From the NCBI RefSeq assembly GCF_002343915.1, contig NZ_NETK01000001.1:2046001-2110000 (forward strand): a stretch of 64,000 nt of DNA, given 5' to 3'. The translations under genes and the position numbers were made by a program. This document shows positions 36,955-44,345 of the stretch, one piece after another (the stretch's first letter is position 1; each line of letters starts with the position of its first letter). The notes below the pieces were generated by a model that saw nothing but the letters and a program-made list of their open reading frames with translations, made no database searches and was not told the origin of the DNA. Origin of the DNA: Nannocystis exedens. GTDB taxonomy: Bacteria > Myxococcota_A > Polyangia > Nannocystales > Nannocystaceae.

Positions 36955-37295
36955 TCGCAGGCTCGCGCCGCGCCGGTCCGGCGAATCATCGTCGGACCGG
37001 CGCGCGCCCCGGCTTCGACCGGCGCGAACGCAGGTGAGGCGCGAGTCACGGGCCGGGCGCGTCCGCCTCGTCCTCATTGGGGCATCGTCCCGCGATCGCC
37101 TCGCCGTGACGCACTCGCTCTTGCGCCGCGTCGCAGGCGGTTCCGTTCGCTCGTGCGCATGCCCTTTCGGACATGCCTGCAATGCTCGTGACGGGCCCTC
37201 GACGCGCACACGGGCGCGTCCGCGACGACCGGCCCGGCCGTGCCCGGCGGGGGCCTTCGCCAGTCGAAAAGGAGCGAGACGTCATGGGCCTGCCG
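36955..37295. other. Intergenic region between convergent genes
   Basis: About 340 bp between the Cys-rich lipoprotein and the convergent kinase. It holds a member of the hairpin family at 37157-37176. A ribosome-binding-site-like AAAAGGAG before an ATG at 37281 lies antisense to the kinase end and does not lead into a convincing gene. Confidence 0.45.
37157..37176. repeat. Hairpin of the GGACA family (divergent copy)
   Basis: GCATG-ccctttcgga-CATGC, a perfect 5-bp outer stem; the loop contains TTTCGGACA as in the other copies. It lies between convergent genes. Confidence 0.45.
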
Positions 37296-40280
37296 TCAGT
37301 CGTGATTCGCCACCCACTCGGCGACGCGGGCCGCGTCCGCGTCGCCGACGGGGGTGGCGAGCGCGCGAAAGCCCTCCTCGGCCCGGGCAGCCAGGCGCAG
37401 CGCCTGGTCCCGGCTCTGGCCGGCGTCCCACCGGGCGCGCGCGAGCAGGAAGCGCACCCGCGCGAGGAGCGACGGCAGGATCTGGTGCCGCTCGAGCAAC
37501 GCCTGGGCCCGCTCGAGCGGAGGGATCGCCGTCGCCGCGTCGCCGCGCATCACGTGCGCCTCGCCGATGCCGGCGAACGCGAACGCGTTGTCGATGAATT
37601 CGGCGCCCTGGGCCTTCTCTCGCAGCGCGAGCGCCCGCTCGTAGTGGTCCAGCGCCGCCTCGACGTCGCCCCGGCGCAGCAGCACGTCGCCCGAATTCTC
37701 GAGCGCATTGGCGACCTGCTCGTGCTCCGGGCCGAACACTTCCTCGTAGATCGCGAGCGCCTTGCGATGGGCGGCGAGCGCCGCGTCGAGGTCCCCGAGA
37801 TCGCTCTCGGCCCTCCCGATCGCCGCCAGCGCGTCGGCCACCAGCGGACGCGCGCCCTCGGTGGCCTCGAAGCTGCGGAGCGCTCGCCTCCCCGCGTCGA
37901 GCGCCGCCGGCAGCTTGCCCAGCTTGCGCAGCGCTCCGCTCGTATCCAGCACGATGAGCGCCACCTGCGGATGGTCCTTCCCCCGCGCCGCTTCCACGAT
38001 GGACAGGGCCTCGGCGAACAGGGCCTCGGCCTCGGCGGCGCGGTCCTCGAGCATGAATTGGTTGCCGGTCCGCACGAGGAGCGCCCCGTAGGCGGGATGC
38101 TTCACGCCGAACGACCTCCGCGCGAGCTCCGTCGCGCGGCGCAAGGACGTGTGCGCCGCGTCGACGTCGCCCTGCGCGCTGGCTGCCATGGCGAGGAGCT
38201 CGAGCGACTGCGCGGTGTGGCGGTGCTCCGCCCCGAGCCCCTGCTCGCGGACGGCCAGCGAGGCCGCGAACTCGGCCCGCGCCGCGGCGAAGTCGCCGGC
38301 GTTGTAAAGCAGGATGCCGGAGTTCGCGTGCAGCGATCCTTCGAGCTCCGGATCGGCGCCCCACCGCTTGAGGGCGGCCCGGGCGTGAAAGGCCCACTCG
38401 CGGCCGGCCTCCACCTGGAACAGCTGCGAACCGACCACGAAGACCAGCGCGATGGCGGCGCGCGCGGCGATCCGATCGTGCCGTCCTGCCTGGGCCGTCG
38501 CGTACGCCTCGCGCAGCGAGGCCTCTGCCGCCTTCGGCTCGACGGCCTGCAGTTGAATGGCGCCCAGCGTCTCGAGCGCCTCCGCCTCGGTCGGCGGGTG
38601 CCCGAGCGCCCGGGCCCGCTCGACCGCCCGCGTGGCCTCGGCGAGGCCTGTTTCGTACTGTCCGAGCGACGCCAGGAATTTCGCCTGCGCGAGCGCCGTC
38701 TCGATGTCGCGCGCCTCGGCGGCCTGCTCGCTGCCCTCGGGGGGGCGCACGGGCATCCGCAGCGCCTCGAGGTTCGCGCAGGCCGCGACGCCCGTGAGCT
38801 TGAAGGCCGCGTCGACCGCCTTCGTGACCCCGTCGGCGTCCGCGTCGCGGAGCAGGGCCGTCAACGTCCGGACCTCCGTCCATCGGCGGTCCAGGCAGAG
38901 CATCCGCAGCGACAACAATTCGTCCGACTGCTCCCCGCGGACGCGCGTCGCCTCGCACGCGTCCGTGTGCATCGCCGACCATTCGCGCCCGTACGCGTCG
39001 AGCGTGCGCGCCACGGTGGCCCAGATGTCCTCGGCGTGGGCCATGCCGGTGGCCAGGAACCTCGCGTGGATCGCTTCACGCGCCTCGTCGCTCCAGGCCT
39101 GGGCGAACTTCGCCGCGCTCCCCTGACACAGCGGCGCCGGCTCGCCGGCGAGCTGCACCGCCGCGAAGATCGACAGCCCGAGGGCGCCCGCCCCGAGCCC
39201 GGCGAAGGCCCGCCGCCGCCAGGTCTGCCGCGGATCTTGCGACAGCGCGGCGAGCAGGGCGTCCATCGACGGAAAGCGCTCTTCGGGGGCCAGGCGGAGG
39301 CCACGCTCCAGCACCCGTCGGACGAACGCCGGCACCGCCGGGCCGCCTTCCACGCTCGGGAGCTTGCCTCGCTGCGCCTCGGCGCGGATGACCTCGCGGG
39401 TGTTGAGCGTGTACGGCCGCCGCTGATACAGCGCGGCGAACAACGCGACGCAGAAGCTGAACTGGTCGGCGCTCGCATCGACCTCGCTGTTCTCGAACTG
39501 CTCGGGCGCCATGTAAGCAGGGGTCCCGAGGAACGCCCCCGCCTGCGTGATCTCGTCGAACGGCTCGGCGACGTCCGTCGAGGTCGACACGTCCGCTCCG
39601 GTCCGCGAGGTGTTCGAACGGACGAGGCCGAAGTCGACCACGCAGACCCGCCCGTCGCGACCGACGAGCACGTTGGCGGGCTTGAAGTCGCGGTGGATGA
39701 GCCCCTCCGCGTGGGCCGCCGCCAGCCCCTGGCCCACCTTCTTGAAGATCTCCACGATGGCGCGCCACGAGTGCTTCCGCGGCGCGAGCCAGGCGCCCAG
39801 CGTAACCCCTTCGATCAGCTCCATGGCGATGAAGACGCTCGCCCCGAACGTGCCCACGTCGTACACCGCGACCACGTTGGGGTGGGACAGCCGCGCGAGC
39901 GCCTGCGCCTCGCGCATCAACCTGCCGCGCTGCGCGTGCGAGCGGCCCAGCGCCTCGCTGCGCAGGAGCTTCAGCGCGACCTTGCGGTTCAGCTCGGGAT
40001 CGTACGCCGCATAGACGACCCCCGTGCCGCCGACCCCCAGCGTCTCGAGCACGACGTAGCGCCCGACGAGGGCGCCTCGCGTCAACGATCGCTGCGACGC
40101 GCCGTCCTCGGGCGCCGTGAAGGACGCCGAAGCCGCGTGCGACGGGCTCCGGGCGAGCGAGGACAGCAACCTCCGGCACGCCGGACACGCGGCCGCGTGC
40201 GCCTCGACGCGAGCGCTGTCCGCCGCCGAGAGGACCCCGGCCACGAACTCGGTGATGGTGTTCTCTTCGGGGCAGACCAT
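37296..40280 (-). CDS. Ser/Thr protein kinase with anti-sigma-type zinc finger and TPR repeats
   Basis: 994 residues. Residues 1-40 form a putative zinc finger of the anti-sigma HC2 type (Cys3 and HAAACPAC, that is His28-x3-Cys32-x2-Cys35). The kinase domain runs from about 72: LETLGVGGTGVVYA, Lys104 in VALKLL, HRDFKPAN with Asp198, DFG 216-218, PAYMAPEQF. A single membrane helix follows (FAGLGAGALGLSIFAAVQLA), then some 600 residues of TPR-like repeats including several AxAxxxLExALAI-type units. The gene begins 44 bp after a sigma factor gene on the same strand, so the zinc finger may bind that sigma factor and couple kinase signalling to transcription. That is inference from domain and order. 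ATG 40280 is chosen because the zinc finger starts there. Confidence 0.92.
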   Translation of the reverse strand: MVCPEENTITEFVAGVLSAADSARVEAHAAACPACRRLLSSLARSPSHAASASFTAPEDGASQRSLTRGALVGRYVVLETLGVGGTGVVYAAYDPELNRKVALKLLRSEALGRSHAQRGRLMREAQALARLSHPNVVAVYDVGTFGASVFIAMELIEGVTLGAWLAPRKHSWRAIVEIFKKVGQGLAAAHAEGLIHRDFKPANVLVGRDGRVCVVDFGLVRSNTSRTGADVSTSTDVAEPFDEITQAGAFLGTPAYMAPEQFENSEVDASADQFSFCVALFAALYQRRPYTLNTREVIRAEAQRGKLPSVEGGPAVPAFVRRVLERGLRLAPEERFPSMDALLAALSQDPRQTWRRRAFAGLGAGALGLSIFAAVQLAGEPAPLCQGSAAKFAQAWSDEAREAIHARFLATGMAHAEDIWATVARTLDAYGREWSAMHTDACEATRVRGEQSDELLSLRMLCLDRRWTEVRTLTALLRDADADGVTKAVDAAFKLTGVAACANLEALRMPVRPPEGSEQAAEARDIETALAQAKFLASLGQYETGLAEATRAVERARALGHPPTEAEALETLGAIQLQAVEPKAAEASLREAYATAQAGRHDRIAARAAIALVFVVGSQLFQVEAGREWAFHARAALKRWGADPELEGSLHANSGILLYNAGDFAAARAEFAASLAVREQGLGAEHRHTAQSLELLAMAASAQGDVDAAHTSLRRATELARRSFGVKHPAYGALLVRTGNQFMLEDRAAEAEALFAEALSIVEAARGKDHPQVALIVLDTSGALRKLGKLPAALDAGRRALRSFEATEGARPLVADALAAIGRAESDLGDLDAALAAHRKALAIYEEVFGPEHEQVANALENSGDVLLRRGDVEAALDHYERALALREKAQGAEFIDNAFAFAGIGEAHVMRGDAATAIPPLERAQALLERHQILPSLLARVRFLLARARWDAGQSRDQALRLAARAEEGFRALATPVGDADAARVAEWVANHD

Positions 40281-40324
40281 CGTCGGCGACAGACAGGGGC
40301 TCGTCGAGACTCGCGCGCGGCGGC

Positions 40325-41167
40325 TCAGGTGCGATCGATCGCACCCCCCACGCTGAGCTGGCTCTGGGCGAACTCGAGGAGGCGCTCGAGCTCGTCGCCC
40401 CACAGCTTGTGGTGGCTCATCAACGACCGCCGCACCTGCGCGAGCAAGACGCCGCGGATCCGCGCCAGGTTACGGCTGATGGTCGAGGGCGCCACGTTGA
40501 ACAGACGGCCGAGCTCGACGACCCCGACGCCGTCGAGGTGGTACTGGAGCAGGAGCATCCGGTCTCGCGCGGGCAACGCGGCGATCGCCCCGTTCAGCGC
40601 GGTCTGCACGATCTTGCGGGCGTCCTGCTTGAGCTGCGCGAATTCCGGGGTGTACCCCGGATCGACAGTGAGGGCGTCGAGCAGGTCGTCCTCTGTGGGC
40701 TGCTCGCGGGCCGGACGCGCGCTGTCGATCACGACCCTCGCCGCGACCGTCCGCACCCAGCCGCCGAGCTCGCCGCGTCCGCCGTAGCGGGCGATCCGGG
40801 GCGGCGTGTCGCCCTGGGCCAGGAACAGCTTCTGGCGGACGATCTGCTTCTCGTCGTCGGAGGTCCGGCGGTCGCGGGCGATGAACTCGGCGTCGAACAC
40901 GGCGATCGCCGCCGCGGAGCCGGCCGCGCAGGCGCACGCGAGGAGCAGCTCCGCGAGCCGCAGCTGCGCCAGGGCCTCCTCGACCGGCTCGACGCCCGCC
41001 GGCACCCGCGCGGCGACCCAGGCCGCGTAGCTCTCCGGCTCGACGGTGACCCCGGGCCAGCGGCGGCTCGCGTCTTCGACCGCCTCGACGAGGATCCGCT
41101 CGACGGCCTCCGCGTCGTGGCTCCGCGCCCCGCCGAGCAGCGACAGCAAGCGCGTGGAGAGGCGCAT
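40325..41167 (-). CDS. Sigma-70-like factor with long N-terminal extension
   Basis: 280 residues. The N-terminal 100 residues are unlike standard ECF factors and include a Cys-containing helical stretch (LLLACACAAG). Region 2-like sequence lies at about 90-150 (AVFDAEFIARDRR to GGWVRTVAARVVIDSAR). Region 4 has IAALPARDRMLLLQYHLDGV and VELGRLFNVAPSTISRNLAR. This type, with a divergent region 2 and a clear region 4, occurs in myxobacteria beside TPR kinases. TAAAAT lies 7 bases before ATG 41167 with no ribosome-binding site, a leaderless start. The kinase gene with an anti-sigma-like finger follows 44 bp later. Confidence 0.85.
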   Translation of the reverse strand: MRLSTRLLSLLGGARSHDAEAVERILVEAVEDASRRWPGVTVEPESYAAWVAARVPAGVEPVEEALAQLRLAELLLACACAAGSAAAIAVFDAEFIARDRRTSDDEKQIVRQKLFLAQGDTPPRIARYGGRGELGGWVRTVAARVVIDSARPAREQPTEDDLLDALTVDPGYTPEFAQLKQDARKIVQTALNGAIAALPARDRMLLLQYHLDGVGVVELGRLFNVAPSTISRNLARIRGVLLAQVRRSLMSHHKLWGDELERLLEFAQSQLSVGGAIDRT

Positions 41168-41174
41168 GGCCCGG

Positions 41175-41180
41175 ATTTTA
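41175..41180 (-). promoter_or_regulatory. Candidate -10 box of a leaderless promoter (sigma-kinase operon)
   Basis: TAAAAT on the minus strand, 7 bases before the ATG of the sigma factor gene; the best match to consensus of all such boxes in the window. Confidence 0.5.
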
Positions 41181-41406
41181 AAGCTTCACGCGGGGAACGT
41201 CGCGACGAACGGCGAGCAAAACCTTTCAGGGTATCCCGGATGAAGCGACGTGGGGGCGTCCCATGCCGCGCCGATGTCGCTCCCCTGCCTTCCAGCGCGA
41301 CGCCGGGGAATGGACCGGTCGAGGGGGCTCGAAAAAAAACCGCAAAACGTCGGGACGCCCCCCCGTCTCCCTCTCGGACCGGGCGCTTGCACCCGGAGAA
41401 GCGATC

Positions 41407-42474
41407 ATGCCCCTCTCATCATTGCGAATGACGGCTCGTCCCTACTCTCTCCTTTGCGCTGTACTGATCGCAGCCCCCGCTTGCGGTGAGGACCCGCAAA
41501 TCACCAGTACGAACGCGTCTTCGACCACGGATGCCACCGGCACCACGAGTGACACCTCCGGCGGCGACCCGACCGGGGCGACCGAGGCGACCGAAGCGAC
41601 GGCGACCGCGGACACCGTCGTCCCGACCTCGACCTCCACGCCGGACCCCGGCACCGACAGCACCGACGGCACCGAGCCCGGCACGTCGGCGAGCACCAGC
41701 GCGACGGCGACGAGCACGAGCGACACGGGCGACACGACGGAGGACGCCACGAGCTCGTCCACGGGCGGAGAGACCGGGGTGGAGCCGTGTGACGGGCCGC
41801 TGCTGAATTGCTACGTCGGCTGCCCCGACGAGCTGTTCGCGGTCCCGCCCTACGTCGAGGAGTTCGACGACCCGGCGCAGTACGACGCCCACTGGGGCGG
41901 GACCTGGGCCGCGCCGACGGTGGCCGGAGGTTCGCTGAACTTCGGCCCGCACCCGATGACGCCGGACTGGTGGGACAACTACAGCCCGACCTGGTCCAAG
42001 GAAGAGTACGGCGACACGTTGCTGTGCGCGCGCCTGCGGCTGACCCCGCCGGTGGTCGCCATCCCGGACGAGGACATGTTCGAGGTCACGATGCGCCTGC
42101 CGGCGGACGCCGCGTACGAGACGGGCGCGATGTCGCTGGGGCTCCTCACCGCGGAGTCGCAGCTGGTGTTCCGCACCCGCATCGCCGAGGCCCAGTGGCA
42201 GGACCACGCCGAGGCCCCGTTCCCGCTCGACCGCGGCGTCGAGAATACGCTCGACGTGCTGATCTACGCCCAGGGCGACAAGTACGTCGCCGAGCTGCGC
42301 AACGCCGCCCACCCGGACGAGATCACCGTGCTGCCGGCCGAGGCGCAATTCAGCCCGACCGGCCTGCTGACGCTCCTCGGGTGGCGCGACAGCGAGGCCG
42401 TCCACGTCGATCGGCTGGTGCTCGGCGGACCGGCGGCCGAGGTGTACGACAAGCTCGTCGCCGAATTGCCGTGA
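41407..42474 (+). CDS. Lipoprotein with Ser/Thr tether and LamG-like domain
   Basis: 355 residues. The signal ends in VLIAAPAC (Cys about 26). A tether of some 90 residues rich in Thr/Ser/Asp/Gly follows. The C-terminal 230 residues (YVEEFDDPAQYDAHWGGTW, LCARLRLTPPVVAIPDEDMF, NTLDVLIYAQGDKYVAELRN, LLTLLGWRDSEAVHVDRLVL) have the strand pattern of a concanavalin-A-like jellyroll, often carbohydrate-binding. GGAGAA 7-8 bases before ATG 41407 supports the start. Probably displayed on the cell surface; ligand unknown. Confidence 0.82.
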   Translation: MPLSSLRMTARPYSLLCAVLIAAPACGEDPQITSTNASSTTDATGTTSDTSGGDPTGATEATEATATADTVVPTSTSTPDPGTDSTDGTEPGTSASTSATATSTSDTGDTTEDATSSSTGGETGVEPCDGPLLNCYVGCPDELFAVPPYVEEFDDPAQYDAHWGGTWAAPTVAGGSLNFGPHPMTPDWWDNYSPTWSKEEYGDTLLCARLRLTPPVVAIPDEDMFEVTMRLPADAAYETGAMSLGLLTAESQLVFRTRIAEAQWQDHAEAPFPLDRGVENTLDVLIYAQGDKYVAELRNAAHPDEITVLPAEAQFSPTGLLTLLGWRDSEAVHVDRLVLGGPAAEVYDKLVAELP

Positions 42475-42493
42475 GGCCGGCGGGACAATCCCC

Positions 42494-42530
42494 TGTCCGC
42501 GGGAATGCGCGGACATGTCCCTCCGGACAT
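42494..42530. repeat. Double hairpin of the TGTCC/GGACA family
   Basis: TGTCCGCG-ggaatg-CGCGGACA (42494-42515, perfect 8-bp stem) abuts ATGTCC-ctcc-GGACAT (42515-42530, perfect 6-bp stem). They share one base, so both can nearly stack. They fill the gap between two convergent genes and end one base from the PAS/STAS stop codon, a likely bidirectional 3' structure. Confidence 0.6.
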
Positions 42531-42531
42531 C

Positions 42532-43665
42532 TTACTTCCCCGCCCGCTCGCCGGCCCCGGCCTTCTCGCCGAGCCGGGCGATGCAGTGCTGCAGCGCGTC
42601 GCGCAGGCGGGCGTGGACGGCCACGTGCGACAGGTCGACGCCGATCGACACCATCGTCTGGGCGATCCGCGGGTGGATGCCGGTCAGCACGCCCTCGGCG
42701 CCGAGCAGCCCGATCGCCCGGATCATCGCGATCAGGTGGCTGGCGGTGCCGGTGTCGACCACCTCGACGCCGGTGAGGTCGAGGATGGCGAAGCGGGCCC
42801 GCAGGCGGCCGACCGCCTGCAGCAGATCGTCCATGATCTCGGCCGTCCGCACGCTGTCGACGAGGCCGAGGATCGGCACGGTGATGATGCCGTCCCAGAC
42901 CTCGATGATCGGGGTCGAGAGCTCGCGGATCACCTCCTGCTGCTTCTCGATCAGGTCGAGCTTGGCCCGCAGCTCGGCCTCGCGGCGGAGGGACTCGCGG
43001 AGGTCGAACGAGATGCCGACCATCGCCGCGTCGGAGTCGCCGGGGTCGGCGACCGGGATGTACCAGTTGCGCCACGGCACCCCGAGCACCTCGACCTCCT
43101 CGGCGCGGCAGGCCTCGCCGGCGAGCGCCCGGCGCACCACGCCGTGCCCCGGGTGGTCGGGGAACGCCGCGAAGATGTTGCGCCCGACGAAGTGGTTCGG
43201 CGCCAGCCCGACCGCCTGCATGCCCTTGCCGTCCTGGAACAGGTAGGTCCCGTCGCGGTCGAGCGCCCACACCGAGACGTCGAGGTTCTCGATCACGGCC
43301 TCGAACATCTTCTCGGCCAGCGCGGCGCGGCGGTACCGGGCGACGCGCTCGGTGACGTCGTGGCCGTGGATCGTCGCCCCGGTCGCGCGCCCGGCCGCGT
43401 CGCGCTCGACCTGCCACCACGCCTCGAATTGCAGCACCTCGCCGCCGCGCCGCACCGCCTGCACGCGCGGCGCCTCGCTGTCGCCCGCCAGCAGCGCGGC
43501 CCAGTCGCCGGCGACCGGCGGCACGACCTCGGCGAGCGCCCGCCCCAGCGCCTCCGCCTCCGTCGCCGCGAACACCTGCTCGGCGCGGCGGCTCCAGCCC
43601 GTCACCCGCAGGGCCTCGTCCACCTCGATCACCACGTGCGGAGCCCGCTTGCTTCTTCCGTCCAT
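42532..43665 (-). CDS. PAS-PAS-STAS regulator (RsbR-like)
   Basis: 377 residues, soluble. Two PAS-like modules are visible (VIEVDEALRVTGWSRRAEQV and IENLDVSVWALDRDGTYLFQ, the second followed by WRNWYIPVADPGDSDAAMVG). A helical linker (LRAKLDLIEKQQEVIRELST) leads to a C-terminal STAS domain (IIEVWDGIITVPILGLVDSV, FAILDLTGVEVVDTGTASHL). The linker-STAS join is that of RsbR/stressosome proteins, whose conserved Thr/Ser in the DLTG region are phosphorylated by a partner kinase. No RsbS or RsbT gene is adjacent. AAGGA 7 bases before ATG 43665 may be the ribosome-binding site. Confidence 0.88.
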   Translation of the reverse strand: MDGRSKRAPHVVIEVDEALRVTGWSRRAEQVFAATEAEALGRALAEVVPPVAGDWAALLAGDSEAPRVQAVRRGGEVLQFEAWWQVERDAAGRATGATIHGHDVTERVARYRRAALAEKMFEAVIENLDVSVWALDRDGTYLFQDGKGMQAVGLAPNHFVGRNIFAAFPDHPGHGVVRRALAGEACRAEEVEVLGVPWRNWYIPVADPGDSDAAMVGISFDLRESLRREAELRAKLDLIEKQQEVIRELSTPIIEVWDGIITVPILGLVDSVRTAEIMDDLLQAVGRLRARFAILDLTGVEVVDTGTASHLIAMIRAIGLLGAEGVLTGIHPRIAQTMVSIGVDLSHVAVHARLRDALQHCIARLGEKAGAGERAGK

Positions 43666-43884
43666 CGGCCGATCCTTATCACGCGCCGGAAACGCTGCGG
43701 ACGGCGACGAGACCGCGTTCGAACCACGTACGCGGCGTTCCCGCACAGTTTCGTGGCGCCGCCTCGGACCGTGTCTCACACGATCTGCGAAGGTCGGTTC
43801 GGCGCGTCGTCCTCGGGCTCCCCGGATGCAGACAGCGCACGATCGGGCATGTCTCCGATTTTTACCGCGGCGCGGAACGTCACC

Positions 43885-43898
43885 TGTCCCTTCGGACA
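43885..43898. repeat. TGTCC/GGACA hairpin
   Basis: TGTCC-cttc-GGACA, perfect 5-bp stem, 6 bases beyond the stop of the small membrane protein gene on the minus strand. On that strand it reads TGTCCGAAGGGACAGGTGACG, matching the copies near 15.6-15.8 kb. Confidence 0.55.
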
Positions 43899-43904
43899 TT
43901 CACG

Positions 43905-44159
43905 CTAGCGCGGCCACCCCAGGCAGAACGACAGCGGGCCGAGGGTGGCGGCGATGACGGCGGCGAGCGCGAGGTGGAGGACGCCGACGACGACCGCCGC
44001 CGCGCCCTCGACCTCGCCGTGGAGCGAGCGGCCGCCGACGCGGCCGAACAGGACCGTGCGGCGCGCCCCCAGCCCGCGCACGCCCCAGCGGATCGTCAGC
44101 GCCACGCCGGCCGCCAGCAGCACCGGCAGGAGCAGCCGCAAGAACGTCAGGTCGCGCAC
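43905..44159 (-). CDS. Small membrane protein of unknown function
   Basis: 84 residues with two predicted membrane helices (LTFLRLLLPVLLAAGVALTI and VVGVLHLALAAVIAATLGPL) joined by an Arg/Gly-rich loop (GARRTVLFGRVGGRSLHGEV). The start is GTG at 44159; no ribosome-binding site is obvious. The hairpin immediately after the TAG stop supports it as a real transcription unit. Family not recognised. Confidence 0.55.
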   Translation of the reverse strand: MRDLTFLRLLLPVLLAAGVALTIRWGVRGLGARRTVLFGRVGGRSLHGEVEGAAAVVVGVLHLALAAVIAATLGPLSFCLGWPR

Positions 44160-44345
44160 TGCTCGGCCGCGCCGGCGAAGGCCCGCAGGTACCCGTCCAC
44201 GGCCTCACTGTACCGGGAGCCCGCGGGCGCGAGCGGCGGGATCCCTGGCCGCGCCGGCACCAGGGCCCGCGAAATCGCCCGCGGGCGCCGGGTGGCGAAT
44301 TCAAGCAATTGACCCCGGGGCGCCCGACACTGATCCTCCGCCCCG

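Noticed and set aside
37281..37597. Gene starting at ATG 37284 behind AAAAGGAGCGAGACGTC
   Set aside because: The ribosome-binding-site-like sequence is good, but the frame that follows is antisense to the kinase 3' end and has no family resemblance.
37173..40787. Very long plus-strand frame opposite the kinase and sigma genes
   Set aside because: Arg/Gly/Leu-rich antisense frame caused by GC bias; the minus-strand frames have complete kinase and sigma motifs.
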